Assembly: GCA_900491605.1 (NCBI GenBank)
Contig: UESW01004352.1
Span: forward strand, 41,984-105,983
Length of the DNA: 64,000 bases
DNA from: Calamus simplicifolius
Taxonomy: Eukaryota; Streptophyta; Magnoliopsida; Arecales; Arecaceae
Direction of reading: 5' to 3'
Positions 35,500 to 48,117 of the stretch are shown one piece after another. A program made the translations under genes and the position numbers. Within the stretch, counting starts at the first letter, position 1. Each line of letters starts with the position of its first letter. Under the pieces are notes generated by a model. It made no database searches, had not been told where the DNA came from, and worked only from the letters and a program-made list of their open reading frames with translations.

Positions 35500-37020
35500 C
35501 ATCCTTTTGGAAAGAAGCTATTAATACTTAATAGTGAAATTGAGTCCATCATGAACAATCATACCTGGAAGTTGGTAGATTTACCATCTGGTATGAAACC
35601 TTTAGGATGCAAGTAAATTTTTAAGAAAAAGCTAAAGGCTGATGGATCAATTGACAAGTATAAAGCTAGATTAGTGGCCAAGGGCTTCAAACAAAAAGAA
35701 GGTATAGACTTCTTTGATACCTATTCACCAGTAAGTAGAATAACATCTATAAGAATGTTAATCACTTTTGCAGCCATTAACAATCTTGAAATTCATCAAA
35801 TAGATGTTAAAACTACTTTTCTAAATGATGAATTAGATGAAGAAATATACATGGAATAGCCTAAGGGATTTGTTATTCCTGGATAAAAAAAGGAGGTATG
35901 TAGACTTGTTAAATCTATATATGGATTAAAACAAGCACCTAAACAATGGCATATAAAATTTAATAATGTCATGTTATCAAATGGATTCAAAATAAATGAG
36001 TGTGGCAAATGTATATATGCCAAAACCCTGTCTGAAGGGTATGTAATAATCTACTTATATGTAAATGACATGTTAATCATTGGTAGTAATACTAAAATGA
36101 TTAAACAGACAAAGAAAATGTTAATTAAACATTTTGACATAAAAAATTTGGGTGTTGCAGATGTTATACTAGAGATTTGAATCACTAGAACATCTGTATA
36201 AATAATATTATCTCAATCTTATTATATTAAAAAAATATTAAATATGTTTAAAAAGTATGATACTAGCCCGATGAAAATACCTATAGATGTTAATTTACAT
36301 TTGGCTAAGTATACTAAAGAACCCATATCTCAGATGAAATATTCACGTATAATTGATAGTTTAATGTCTGTCATGAATTGCACTCATCCTTACATAGCAT
36401 ATGCCATCAATAAGTTGAGCATATTCACAAGTAATCCATATCCAAGTCATTGAACAGCTCTAATAAGGGTATTAAGATATCTGCGATATACCCTAAGTTA
36501 TTGATTACATTATTCAAGATATCCAGCTGTACTAGAAGGATACAGTGATGCAAATTGGATATCTAATACAAAAGATACAAAATCCATAAGTGGATATGTA
36601 TTCATCTTAGGAGGAGGTGCCGTGTCATGAAAATCTTCTAAGCAAACATGTATAGCTTTATCCACTACAAAATCTGAGTTTATTGCTTTAGAAAAGGCTG
36701 CTGAAGAAACAAAATGGCTTCAAAACCTTTTAGAAGATATTCCATATTGGCCACAGCCTGTGTCTGCAATATGCATACATTGTGATAGTCAATCGGCAAT
36801 TTGTAGAGCACAGAATAAGATGTATAATGGTAAGTCTAGACATATACGTTGTAGACATAATACCATTAAGCAGTTACTTGAAATCGGTGTAATTTTCATT
36901 GACTATATTCAGCCAAAGAAAAACCTAGCGGATCCATTGACAAAGGGGTTACCAAGAGATCAAGTAAACTATTTATTGAGGGGAATAGGTTTAAAACCTA
37001 TAACTGAAAAATCTTCATAG
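35500..37020 (+). pseudogene. Copia 1 reverse transcriptase and RNase H
   Basis: RT motifs include LVAKGFKQKEGIDF, HQIDVKTTFLN and YVNDMLIIGSN (36058-36090); the active-site YVDD is changed to YVND. RNase H follows with GYSDANWISN, SKQTCIALST and a C-terminal HIRCRHN...NLADPLTKGL end at 36940-37016. Several in-frame stops are present. Confidence 0.85.
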
Positions 37021-37628
37021 TGGATACCCAACCTAGCTGACTGAAGATTCCAAGATATAGGTTCAAAAGGGACAACTAAATTATAAAGAGATTTGCATAG
37101 CATTAAGAATGTCTAATCCTACTCATTTCTATGATAATTAGTGCTACATGCTAAAGGTACTAGGATAAGCGTTGCTTTTAATGATTCTTATAACATGAAC
37201 GTTCATATGGGGTATAGCAGGATACTCTTAATAAGAATCACCTATGTGAGTGTGAACTGGGCCAATTCTATGAGAATTTAAAAGTTTAATTCTCTAAAGC
37301 ACTCATAAAATCAGGAGATGTTCGGGGCCAAAATAAATACAACCATGAGAACCAAAAGAATGCTCAGGAAGAAGTTGTGTGATTGTTATTGTTTTGGTTT
37401 ACATAAAATGCTAAAAATTTTAAGACATCATGTTCACTTTTTAGCAAGTAAACTCGATAACAACTCACTAAGGAAGGTTCAAAGCCACAAGCTACTTATC
37501 CTGATAAAACTTCATCCCACTATACTCTCTTTAGTGTAGGCATATTCATTTGCATTAAAATCCTTTTGTATGAGGGATCACTTTTGCTGATCTTTGATCT
37601 ATGTTCAATTTCCATTCATGTGAGGGAT

Positions 37629-38727
37629 TGTTGGGTAAATGGGCCAATAGGCCTGGAATACCTAAATGGGCTTTGAAAGCCCATTACCTCCATATGTGGG
37701 TGAATAAGAAATTGAGAGGACATTTAGTCTCACATCAAAAAAAATTAAGAAAGAAAGGTTCACTTATATAGAAACATCTTCCTTCATGCTTAAGTTTCTT
37801 AGGCTCACCATAAGTGAAGAACTTGAGGGTGATGTTACGCATCACCCCCGCGCACGCGCGTGTGTGAAGGGCACAATAGGTGCTTTGTAGGTGCACTTTG
37901 CACCTAGATCATAAGAATTTGACAGTAAAAACTGATCGAATTAAGATGAGGGACTAAGATCAAATGATGAACTGATGTGATTGATCAAAGCAGTGTTGAT
38001 CGACTGATCATGGCTTGGATTGATCGTAGCCATTGATGAGAAGATCATTGAACTATTGACCATCAGTTGATCAGCCAATAGTTGATCATCCGATTATGCT
38101 GTTGATGATAAGGCGCCCATCCGATCATGCCGTTAGTGATAAGACGATCATCCGATCATGAAATGATGTATCAAAGCCGTGCAACCATTTATTTGATCAC
38201 GTGATCATCAGATCACGATGGTAAAATAGCATATCAGGATGTGGATTGGCTTATCTGATCGGTTGATCTTCATATCACAGAATGAATCAGTGTATCAAAG
38301 GCTTCCTTTGATCAAATCCGATTAACCAATTCAAATCAAATTAAATCTGAAAGGATGTATCCAAAAGGCACCTAAAACTTATAAATAGGACCTTAGACCT
38401 TTGCATTTCATTCAATCAATCCATTCAATCCAATTCTTTCCTCTCTTAGGCATTTGCATACTCTCCTAAGAAAAGTATAGCTATAGTGCATAGAAAAGAG
38501 AGAAGCATTCTTGGTTCAATATTTTTGATAAATTGTAGTGCTGCATTCATTAAAAGAAGACTGTTGTATCTTGGAAGACAATCATCATACAAGCCGTAAG
38601 CACCATTGTGGGATAAAATTATCTTAAGGACATAGAGTGTAACTTTAGATAATGAAATTATTTAAGGACATAGAGTGTAACTCTAGACTCAGTCTTATCA
38701 ATTAGATAGCCACAACCTGCTCCAACA
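37629..38727 (+). repeat. Copia 1 right LTR
   Basis: Termini TGTTGG and CCAACA; the purine stretch GTGAGGGAT just before it is the remnant polypurine tract. The U3 part (37920-38310) is unusually dense in GATC and TGATCA words. A TATA box (TTATAAATAGG, from 38379) gives the likely start of R. Confidence 0.9.
38379..38389 (+). promoter_or_regulatory. TATA box of Copia 1 LTR
   Basis: TTATAAATAGG in the right LTR, about 350 bp before its end, at the place expected for the U3 promoter of an LTR. Confidence 0.55.
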
Positions 38728-40379
38728 AGCTATTACCAACCAATTAAAACAATGATTTTTAGTCCAGAAAAAAGGAGAAGTTATAAATAGTGACATTTTT
38801 ACTTCTTTTACATTAACCTTATTCCAAACAAGATTAACACTTTTGTTCGATCATGCATAAATTACATATGGATATATGGTTGGTTATGAAACAAGACATT
38901 CATTCTATAAATCATAGACATTGTGATAATTTTATAAAAATAATGGATAATCTAAAGCTAGACCAGTAGGTTAACGAATTTGGCAACAACCTAAAACTCT
39001 AGGTGTTAAAGAGTTGTATAATGATTAATTTGGGTTAAAACTACGTGGAGCAACCAAATCTTAATTTAGTATGGTAGTATAAGAAATAATACACAATAAA
39101 GATTAGTTTTGCAAAAAATATATATCGAGCATAGCTAATTAATCATATGGCTGATGTCAATTTCATTAAATGTAACTAGTACATGAATTCCAGCTAAAGT
39201 TGTCAATCCAATACACATAAATACAGTGGATCTAATTTACAATATTTGTCAAGTTCTTGGATTCTAAAAATAGTTATAATCAACATAACTCAGGTGTTAG
39301 GTGTGATTGCTTTTTAGATAATTTATTTATTTATTTTTCTTTCTCTTGATAAAGGACAAAAGAACCTATATGATGAGCAGCTAAAATAATTAGTTAACTA
39401 AACTTGTCAACAAGAAATCAAAAGGGAGATATTTTTCTTTTTTTTTCCTTCTTTTTCTTAACAAAAGAAAAGCTAGGACATAGGTATTTTTTTCCCTGCT
39501 TTCCCCTTTTGACTAAGCGGAGCTCTTTATTTTTATTTTTTTAACAAAAGAGTGGAATATCTATTACCTGATTGATGTTTACCCACCTTCATAATCCAAT
39601 GGTCTCTATATGATCCTCTAGCAACTGTTGTCCCACAACCACCATCTTGAATGTTTTTAGTGTATTAGATGAGGGCTTTTGAATTGTCTAAGTATATTTC
39701 AATAAAAATAAAAGAAAAAAAGGCTAACTATTTTTTAAGTTCTCAACTAATTATAGGACTACCTATATCCTCACACTTATTAGATGATTAAGATGAATGC
39801 CACCTATAAATCTTATATTTGATTTTACATTTTGGTGGACGGATGTCATATTGTCATGGATTTATATTTCATTTATTTATATGATATGTGATTTAAGTTT
39901 GAGTTACATTTATATGTAGTTTGAGTTGTTTAGTTTTAGTCTTCCATGTCTATGTGTGTATTTTACCTTTTGTAAAGATTTCTTTTGGAATACAAGACAT
40001 GAGTATCTTAGAACGAAGTAACTATGTATCAATAATTTTTGATAGTGGTTTCATAATATGTTACTACTATGAGTGTGTCTCTCCTTCGATCAAAGTGCCA
40101 AATGAAGGAACTTGTACTTTTATAAATATGTTTCATGTATGTATATTATATGCACTATTTTAAATACTATTTGAACTTTGGATGTTCTTGTATTTGGGTA
40201 GCTAATTATCTTTAAATGATACTTTTAATTAGATAATATATTATTACTTTTGTATTAAGGAATAATATTGTCATGTGAAAGCTTCTTTTATCATGTGATG
40301 ATGCTATGTGCCGCTATCTTCACCTCTTAAATAATAAATAAACCATAAACTAGAATTAGAGAAATTACATGGAGCAGAA
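38728..40379. other. AT-rich intergenic DNA between elements
   Basis: No conserved coding sequence was found. The open frame at 39921-40163 is AT-rich and unlike any family I know. Unrecognised old repeats are likely. Confidence 0.45.
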
Positions 40380-42519
40380 TGTTAGATGTATGCCCTGCAA
40401 AGCTAATTGTTGGTATACACATTATATTTTGTTCCAGAACTTTATCGTACATAATCATGATTGTATTAATAATATTGGGCTTTTTTCATACATATTAATG
40501 TGTCATGTGTTGTCCTTAAGTTGATGGACAATGACATATATTTTCAAGAATTAAAAATTTGAGATACATGTCATAATATATTAACTCCTAAAATGCTCCT
40601 AATCAATTGATCAATCACGAGGACGATGATCGATCCGATTGAATTGAAGCATGGATCGCCTTGATACTAGTCTTTTGTATGAGATATAAGATACCAAGGT
40701 GAGAATGCTGGTAGATATTTGACATTGGTACCGAGCGTAACCATACAAGAAGTCAGTAGGATGACTACTCACTCGTCAATGACTTCTTGGTAATGTAGTA
40801 GCGTAAGTGATCCTTGACCTATGGTACTTTGGTTGCTTACACTAGGATTATTGTAGTTTGACTGCATATTGCTTTGATCCTTTTAGGCATGTTGGCTGTA
40901 GTGCTCCTAATGTAGGAGTAAGAAGTATTTTTGAAGAATTTATTAGCCCTAGTATATATGGAGTAGTTCCATGTTATTTAAGAGACTGAGTTCATGAGTC
41001 TGTGGCCACGACAGGTGATAATGGAAAGGAGTTTCATTAGAATTACAAGTTGAACTCGAGTCGAATAAATATTGCATATGACCGATGCTGAGGGTTTGAC
41101 AAGTTATCGTTAACCTAGTACCCTATCGGAACTCTTGATAAAAGGACTATAGTACATGGTAACTACATTATGTATTCTTTTCCTAACCTGCTGGCTTGCC
41201 ACTATATACTGTTAGGTGTCACTGGTGGATTGTGAGAAGCTCACTGGAATCGATTAGGATCGTCGATTCAAAGCTTGAGTAGAGTCAAAATTGTTTCGAC
41301 CTACCAAAAAGTTTCGGTATAAGCGTAATGCTGATTAGGGATTATTTTCATTGACAAGTTAAAACTTATGGGGTTACATGCAATAGGGGCTGAACTCCTC
41401 ACTTTGAACCTTACATTAATTGATTAATATTTTAGATCAAGTTTCTTGAAGATGGGTAGCTAATTGTTAGCAACTAGCCTGACAACATCACTGCTGCCCA
41501 ATTCGATGAGATCAATTTTTTGCTATCTCCTTTGAATGTCAAATTAAATTTTACCCAATATATTTAGGGTTGATTTGAGTTGTCCAAGACTCAATTAAAA
41601 CTTGAGTATGAGTCTTATGTGATGAGATTCAACTTAGACTCAAAGCCAATTAAATTTGAATTCCAATTTGATCCTAAATTAAAAATACTAGTGATTGAGA
41701 CTCTTGGTCTCCCTAAGATGATTCACATTAATGTATACTAAATTCTGGTGACCTTTGGTCTTCTTAAGGTGGTTCAATATAAAACTTTTAGTCTTCCTAA
41801 AGTGGTTAATGTACATTAAATTCAAGCTCTTATTTAATGTAAAGAGATGATAGAAATTTTATCAATTTATTAAGTATGGGAATTGGTAAAGGGTTTTGGC
41901 TTTTTAAATTTTAAGACAATAAATATCATAAATAGTCTTCGTAATGAAAAGATGGCCTTTGGATTGCTTTTCATTAATACCCATTATGATGTAAGACTTT
42001 TTGGACTATTTGAAATTAATTGTAGCTTAAGTGCTTTCATGATGGAAGAAGACTTTTGGATTACTCTTGAAAGCCTGTATAAAGGGTCCCTAGCCTAGCA
42101 AAGTAAGAAGCCTATGAACAAATTCAACTTATATGGCATAAGGCTTTGCATAGATTAGAAGATCCCTTATGCTTAGAGAAGTCTTCATTTCTTCTATTCT
42201 TTTATCCTATAATAGATCTAGTTGGATAGAAATAAGAGACAAGTTTCTGTTAAGGAGGATCAGGCACAAGAAGGCTAATTTAGCAAATAGTTTACTGAAC
42301 CATCTTCATTAAAAGGATATGCAAGGTACTAGTAACCTGTGATCTATCCATTTTGAGGAGTCTTCATCCCTGCATGGATATTCATAGAGGTCGGACATGT
42401 GAACGGCTCTAGTTCGGGATCCAGTGATTTGACAAGATAAATCTCAGTTGCATATTTTAACTTGATGAGGTAAAAATTTATATTTAATTTTTTTGCTGCA
42501 TTAGATCTAATCTTGGATC
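40380..42519 (+). mobile_element. Copia-type LTR, probably solo or truncated (about 2.1 kb)
   Basis: It begins TGTTAGATGTATGCCCTGC after AGCAGAA, the TGTT(A/G)GA-type start of long plant Copia LTRs. Stretches such as CTGTTAGGTGTCACTGGTGG (41207-41226) are LTR-like by my recollection. The 3' part (42390-42440, CGGACATGTGAACGGCT) resembles the same part of the Copia 2 LTR (CGGACGATTGAACGGCT near 50503). No gag or primer site follows. The right edge is interrupted by the composite insertion at 42525, and I could not place the true LTR end. Confidence 0.55.
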
Positions 42520-42524
42520 ATGCC

Positions 42525-43331
42525 TGTAATGACCCTGGCTCATAAACCCATAAACCCATTTTATTACAAGAAAGCAAGATGGACAAGGTCCAACCAACTT
42601 GGGCCACCACATCCCAAAAAGGGATCCAATTGGTACTTGTCCATCTTTCTTAACTGGTTATAAACCCTACAATCAACTTTTAATTTTTTGATATGGAACT
42701 ATTGGCAGGGGCATCACAATCTATCCCCCTTACAGAGGTGACGTTCTCATCGCTAGGGGCACATAATTGCAATCACCAGGCAAGTAGGATTTTAGAGGTG
42801 GTCTCGCAGGTTCAAAAGGTAGCTCACATCCCATGGATGTAGCACTTTGCCCTGCGTGATACGTATCTTCTGTACTTTCAGTTAGTGCGTGGTTCTGATA
42901 CCATATTATAACGATCCGGACCCACAGTACGGATCCATTTTGTTACAAGAGAGTAAGACGGACAAAGTTCACACCAACTTGGACCACCACAATCCAAAAC
43001 GGATCCCATTGGTACTTTGTTCTTATTGCTTTACTATTATAAACTATTCAACCTCTTTTCATTTTTTCGATGTGGGACAATTAAGGGGTATCATAATCTA
43101 CCCTCATTAAAGAGGCGATGTCCTCATCGCCAGAGGCAACCACTAGGTAGGCAGGATTCTAGAGGTGGCCTCGACAGGTTTAAGAGGTGGCTTTCATTCC
43201 ATGGATATAGTACTTTGCCCTGCATGGCACTTAGCTCCTGCACTTTCGGCTGGTGCGTAGCTCTAATACCATATTGTAACAACTTGGGCCTGCAATACGG
43301 ATCCGTTTCGTTACAGGAAAGCAAGAAGACC
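42525..43331 (-). mobile_element. TRIM-like retroelement tandem array, minus strand
   Basis: Three LTR units (42525-42718, 42907-43095 and a truncated 43275-43331) alternate with two internal segments of about 185 bp. On the minus strand each LTR runs from a TGTGATGCC-like start (here TGTGATGCC and TATGATACC) to GTTACA/TTATA. The following internal part begins ATATGGTATCAGA, matching a tRNA-Met primer site, and ends in a G-rich polypurine tract next to the following LTR. No protein is encoded, as expected of a terminal-repeat retrotransposon in miniature. Confidence 0.8.
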
Positions 43332-44916
43332 CATAGGTGGATCTAGGGATGGCAACCGTCACATGTCAAACATGCAAAGCATTCAAATATAATCACAATA
43401 TAAGGATATAGTAATTGCAATACCATTCAAAGTCAATACATCTTTAATACCGGCCCAATCAGATAGGATTTAAAACCCTAAGCTAAAATACACAAGATCA
43501 ATATCTAAAGTTACATCAAAATTTGGGCTTTAATAGGAGTCTTATTCTATCTCTTTTCCGCATCCATGTCGGTTCTGCGGCTCTGAAAAATATTGTGAGA
43601 TTTAAATAAGATCACGCTCAATAAGTAAGCTTACAATAGAATATTATAGTCATTTTCACATTTATAGTAAATCAAGTTTTCACATATGAAAATACTTGTC
43701 AAGCTTTCATATCTCCAAATGCATATTAAAACATACTAAATCTCAGCACATTTATAAAATAATTTTGGAAGCATAGTCATGCAATAATTTTGAAATATGC
43801 AAATTTTTATCTATCCCACGGTCCTACACTATATCCGTAAACACCCCATCGGTGTATCACTCTTAAATGTCTCCTAAGAGGAAGGATCATGGTACCAGTG
43901 TCATGCCATATATCATAACCTATCATAGCACACTCTACAGATGTGTGTCCCCCATATATTCTTCCTGTGGAGGTGGGTCCCGTATCTCTTGGCATATCAC
44001 ATCATTTCATGTTATAAAGAATCGCGTTGACATACAGTAGCATATTCTCAAGTATCATATTTATATTTGCATGCAACATACCTGCATCATCACAAGCATA
44101 AGCTTCTCATATATATATATATAGTGGTTCGAACATTAGCAATTACATATAATTATATCAAATAGTACCAAATGTTTTACAAAGTCAAAGTAATCATATC
44201 CCTCATTAGTCACATATATAAAAGTCATTACTTTAAAAATATCAATAGTTGCAAATAACCAGACTAAATAATGAATTGCATACTCATAGTACTATTTAAC
44301 AATTTCAAAATAGTCAAATCAAATACCATAATTCCATTCTTTCTCATTTCATAAATTAATATAGCTATAATTTCAAAATTTACATATTACATAATTTATG
44401 AAATCATAATAATTGGCTTACTTACTTCGCACGCTAATCCAAAATGTAAATCAGTTATTTGGACTTCTAGGCACCTACAACATTATTTTACACAATTAAA
44501 TCTCTAAAATTGGAATGACAAAGTGTCCTCTAAATTCTATCTAGTCTAATCCTGGGCCTAATTTTGGGCTTAAATATCTCCAAGAATAACAGCCCAAATG
44601 GAAAAATAAAAATACTCTCAGAAACTAGGATCAAAACTGATCCAACCCATATTTTCTTTTCTCTATCTTCGCCCAATATAGGGCCCAAAAATTTAGCCCA
44701 ATAGCCTCACAGGTCGGCCTAACTCGGCCCAAAACAGGGCCTCCCCTGTTTCTCCCGCTCCCCTGGTTCACCCGAAACAGGGAATGCCCATGCCGGCCGC
44801 CAGGGTCGCCGCCGGCCTCCCCCTGCCCAAAGCTGGCTGCCACCGCGGCCATCCTCTTTCTCTCTCTTTCTTCTTCTTCATCCCGTGGCACCCTTTACTA
44901 TGTCGATGGTGACCAT
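43332..44916 (-). mobile_element. truncated LTR related to the solo LTR at 16958-19175, minus strand
   Basis: Read on the minus strand it follows the solo LTR in order: a GGCCGGC-rich section with CCTGTTTCGGG (44700-44880), the ATGG/ACACAT repeat zone in reduced form (43820-43990), CTTACTTATTGAGCGTG (43613-43631) and AGAGCCGCAGAACC near 43575. It is clearly diverged and lacks about 500 bp of the LTR start. It lies exactly between the two inverted TRIM arrays. Confidence 0.7.
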
Positions 44917-45798
44917 TGTGATGCCCCTCCCAATAGTCCCATATTGAAAAATTGAAAGTTGGTTGTAGGGTTTATAACCAGTTAAGAAAGATGAACAAGT
45001 ACCAATTGGATCACTTTTTAGGCTGTGGTGGCCCAAGTTAGTGTGGACCTTATCCATCTTGCTTTCTTGTAATGAAACAGATTCGTGGGTTTGTGGGCCC
45101 AGATCATTATAATATGGTATCAGAGCCACACTAGCTGAAAGTGCAGGAGCTAAGTACCATGCAGAGTAAAGTGCTATATCAATGGGATGGGAGCTACCTT
45201 TTGAACCTGTGAGGGCCACTTTAGAATCATGCATGCCTGGTGGTTATAATCATGTGCCCCTAGTGACGAGAACGTCGCCTTTATAAGGGGGTAGATTATG
45301 ATGCCCCTCCCAATAGTCCTATATCGAAAAATTAGGAATTGGTTGTAGGGTTTATAATCAGTTAAGAAAGATCGACAAGTACTAATTGGATCCCTTTTGG
45401 GTTGTGGTGGCCCAAGTTGGTGTAGACCTTGTCCGTCTTGCTTTCTTATAATGAAACGGTTCGTGGGTGCTGCGGGCCCAAGCTCGGATTGTTATAATAT
45501 GGTATCAAAGCTATGCACCAGCCAAAAGTACTGGAGCTAAGTGCCATGCAGGGCAAAGTGCTACATCTATGGGATGGGAGCCACCTCTTGAACCTGTGGG
45601 AGCTATCTTTAGAATTCTGTTTGCCTGATGGTTGCAATCATGTGCCTCTGGCGAGAGGACGTCGCCTCTGTAAGAGGGGTAGATTGTGATGCCTCTCCCA
45701 ATAGTCCTACATCGAAAAATTGGAAGTTGGTTGTATGATTTATAACAAGTTAAGGAAGATAGACAAGTACCAATTTGATCCCTTTTGGACTGTGATGG
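44917..45798 (+). mobile_element. TRIM-like retroelement tandem array, plus strand
   Basis: LTR A 44917-45111, LTR B 45297-45496, and LTR C 45685-45798 continued at 61905-61984 after the Gypsy insertion. LTRs start TGTGATGCC (or TATGATGCC) and end TTATA/TTACA. Internal parts begin with ATA then TGGTATCAGAGCC (primer site, 45115-45127 and 45500-45512) and end with AAGGGGGTAGAT or GAGGGGTAGAT (polypurine). The units share LTRs as L-I-L-I-L. There is no coding capacity, so mobility must come from other elements. Confidence 0.82.
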
Positions 45799-46606
45799 TG
45801 GTGAAGCACCAAGGCATAGGAGCGCACGAATTCGGGACAAAGCGGGAGGAAGCACATTGGACCCACTTGATGCTACTAGTTGATCTTTATAATGTCTTTC
45901 ATATTATCTTATCTTGTCTTTTGTCATGTTGGTATGGGTCTTTTGTTATTTTGTATGGTTTTGTTGGGTCATGGGTATTTTGGTTATTGTGAGATCCATA
46001 TAAAAAGGATGTGTGGATGAGCTATGGTTTTTTATCTTAGATATTTGGAAGCTCTTTGAGAGTGCTTGTGGCGGCTTGAGTTTGTCTTCATCGGTGAGCT
46101 TGAGATCGGTAGCGGCGTAGTAATACGGTGTCTACTTGGGCTAACAAGGGGTAAGTTTATTCCCGAGCTAGAGAGATCAAATCACGGGCTGTAGTGGGGA
46201 GATCTCATCTATCTATCATCTTTCTTTACTGATGTATTTTTTTTATTTTAGAGGCTTGTAATAGGTGGGATTTGTTGGTTATTGAAGTGGTATTCTTCAT
46301 TGTTGTCAAATCTGGTTTGTTCATGTTAGATCTCATTTTGTGCTTGATCTTGATGTGGAAACCCTCTCAAATCTGTGTGAAGTGTGCAAGGAACCAAGGG
46401 TAATCATTGGTGTAGTCAGAAGCTTTCTTCCACCTTCCGAATAATATCTAAAAACAGTGGCAAGGATCGAAGGACTAAATCTTCACTCACAAAGGGGACA
46501 AATTCTAGGTGCACTCCAGGTGTTTGATCAAATTTCTGAATCAGATTTTGTGAGGTTGGAGGTTGTTGAACCCATTGTTGTGAAGCCCAAGTGAGGGAAC
46601 CCAACA
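45799..46606 (+). repeat. Gypsy 5' LTR
   Basis: 808 bp, TG...CA, near-identical to the 3' LTR. TATAAAAAGGATG near 46000 is a likely TATA box. The primer site begins right after it. Confidence 0.92.
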
Positions 46607-46627
46607 AATTTGGTGCTTTCATTGAGA
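46607..46627 (+). other. Gypsy primer-binding region
   Basis: Directly after the 5' LTR: AA then TTTGGTGCTTTCATTGAG, the type of sequence found at this place in plant chromoviruses. I do not name the tRNA with certainty. Confidence 0.6.
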
Positions 46628-46677
46628 TTACATCGCAGCGGGGGACTCAAGGTACCTCTTTTGGTTGTGGGAAGTCA

Positions 46678-48070
46678 TGGAGCGGGAAGCAACATAGGGC
46701 TCTAACCGAGCAAGGTTTGAAGCATTGGAGGAGAACCAAAAAGAAATTATGGCAGCATTAGCTGAAATGAAGGCCGCCATTAATCAACTCTCCCTTAACA
46801 CCACGAAGAGAAGGGAGCGCATGGAGCGAAGAAGTATGGAACATGATGGGGAGAGAAGAAGGGATGGACGGTCCAACAATTCTGGACCTACCAGGCGACA
46901 TGCAGATAAAAGGCATGCATCTCATGGTGACTCTAATTCGAAAAGATCAAGGCATGAGGAGGAGCCGGAATGGGAAGAAAGGAGGTGGGGAGGCAGAGTT
47001 GAAGGCAGAGGAATTGCAGTGGAGAGATGGCTTGATAATTCAGCATATTCACGGGATTCTTACCATAGGCGTGGGCAGAATGATTGGGACTCTCAGAAAG
47101 AGGATAGCGAGGCATCTGATGATGGGTGGCCATTGCGTAGGAGGAGGGCCGTTGGTCATGAGCATCACTATGGCCACGAAGGAGACATGGATGCATGGAA
47201 TAGAGATGGACACGATAGAAGGGAGGGGAGTTACCATGATCAGAAACCAAGAAAACCAAAGATTAATTTTCCTCGCTTTGATGGTGGAGATCCTCATGAG
47301 TGGTTGGACAAAGCCCAACACTATTTTCATGTGTATGAGGTGCCCAGAGATGAGAGGATAGATGTGGCTTGTTTCTTCATGGATGGGAAGGCTAGTAAAT
47401 AGTGGCGATGGCTCAAATTCATATTTGAACAAGAAGGAAGGAGACTTGGTTGGACGGCCTTTGAACATAAATTAATAGAACATTGGGGACCATCCCTGGT
47501 GGTAAATCACCATGGGCAATTAGCCAAACTGAAACAAAAAGGGAAGGTGCAAAGTTACATTGAAGAGTTTAGAGGCTCCAAACATTGGTGAGGGGTTGGT
47601 CGGAAGAGGCACTTATGGGGGCTTTTTTGAAAAACTGAAACCATGGTTGGCTAGGAACTCAAATTGAAACAACCAAGGCGTCTACAAGAGGCAATGAAGA
47701 TGGTGGAAATTTTGGAAGATAGCTACTATGCTGAAAAACATCAAGGCAAGGATGGGCAAGTTGGAAAGTCATCCAAAGCACCATGAAAAGAAAAAGAAAT
47801 TTTGGAAGAACCCACCAAAGGCAAAAAGAAGGTAACAAAACTATCCAAAGATGAGGTACAAGAATGTATAAAGAAGGGGTTGTGTTTCAAGTGTGGAGAA
47901 AAGTGGAGTAAGGAACATAAGTGCAAGATGGGCCAAGTGTTCATGATTATGGATAATAGCGATGATGAAGGTGCTGAAAATTCCAATGGTGAATCCGAAG
48001 ATAAAGTGGGCCATGGAGTGGCGTTGAGGGAGAGGAAGCGGAGTTGTCCCTTCATGCTATGTCAGGGGTA
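46678..48070 (+). pseudogene. Gypsy gag with CCHC-like knuckle
   Basis: A charged coiled N-terminal part (EENQKEIMAALAEMKA) and an Arg/Asp-rich low-complexity region lead to the capsid start INFPRFDGGDPHEWLDKAQ (near 47262). The capsid reading stops at 47400-47402, where TAG replaces the first Trp codon of the expected WW. After shifts, a zinc knuckle LCFKCGEKWSKEHKC lies near 47880-47925. The start ATG at 46678 is followed by a TAG in frame, so the original start region is damaged too. Confidence 0.85.
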
Positions 48071-48117
48071 AAAGCACCATCCACTATGCGGCTCATGGCG
48101 TGGATTGGAAAATATAA

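Larger units (their letters stand above)
32927..38727 (+). mobile_element. Copia retrotransposon 1, old and internally deleted
   Basis: The domain order gag, protease, integrase, RT, RNase H identifies Copia. The right LTR is complete (TGTTGG...CCAACA, 37629-38727). The left LTR survives only for its first 270 bp (start mutated to TATTGG). The flanks GGTTA and AGCTA are a decayed 5-bp duplication. A deletion of about 0.8 kb or more removed the rest of the left LTR, the primer-binding site and the gag start, joining LTR directly to gag at 33200/33201. Many stops and shifts interrupt the coding region. Confidence 0.9.

Noticed and set aside
42525..45798. TRIM array as a Cassandra element
   Set aside because: Cassandra LTRs carry 5S rRNA-like promoter sequence. 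I see none in these LTRs.
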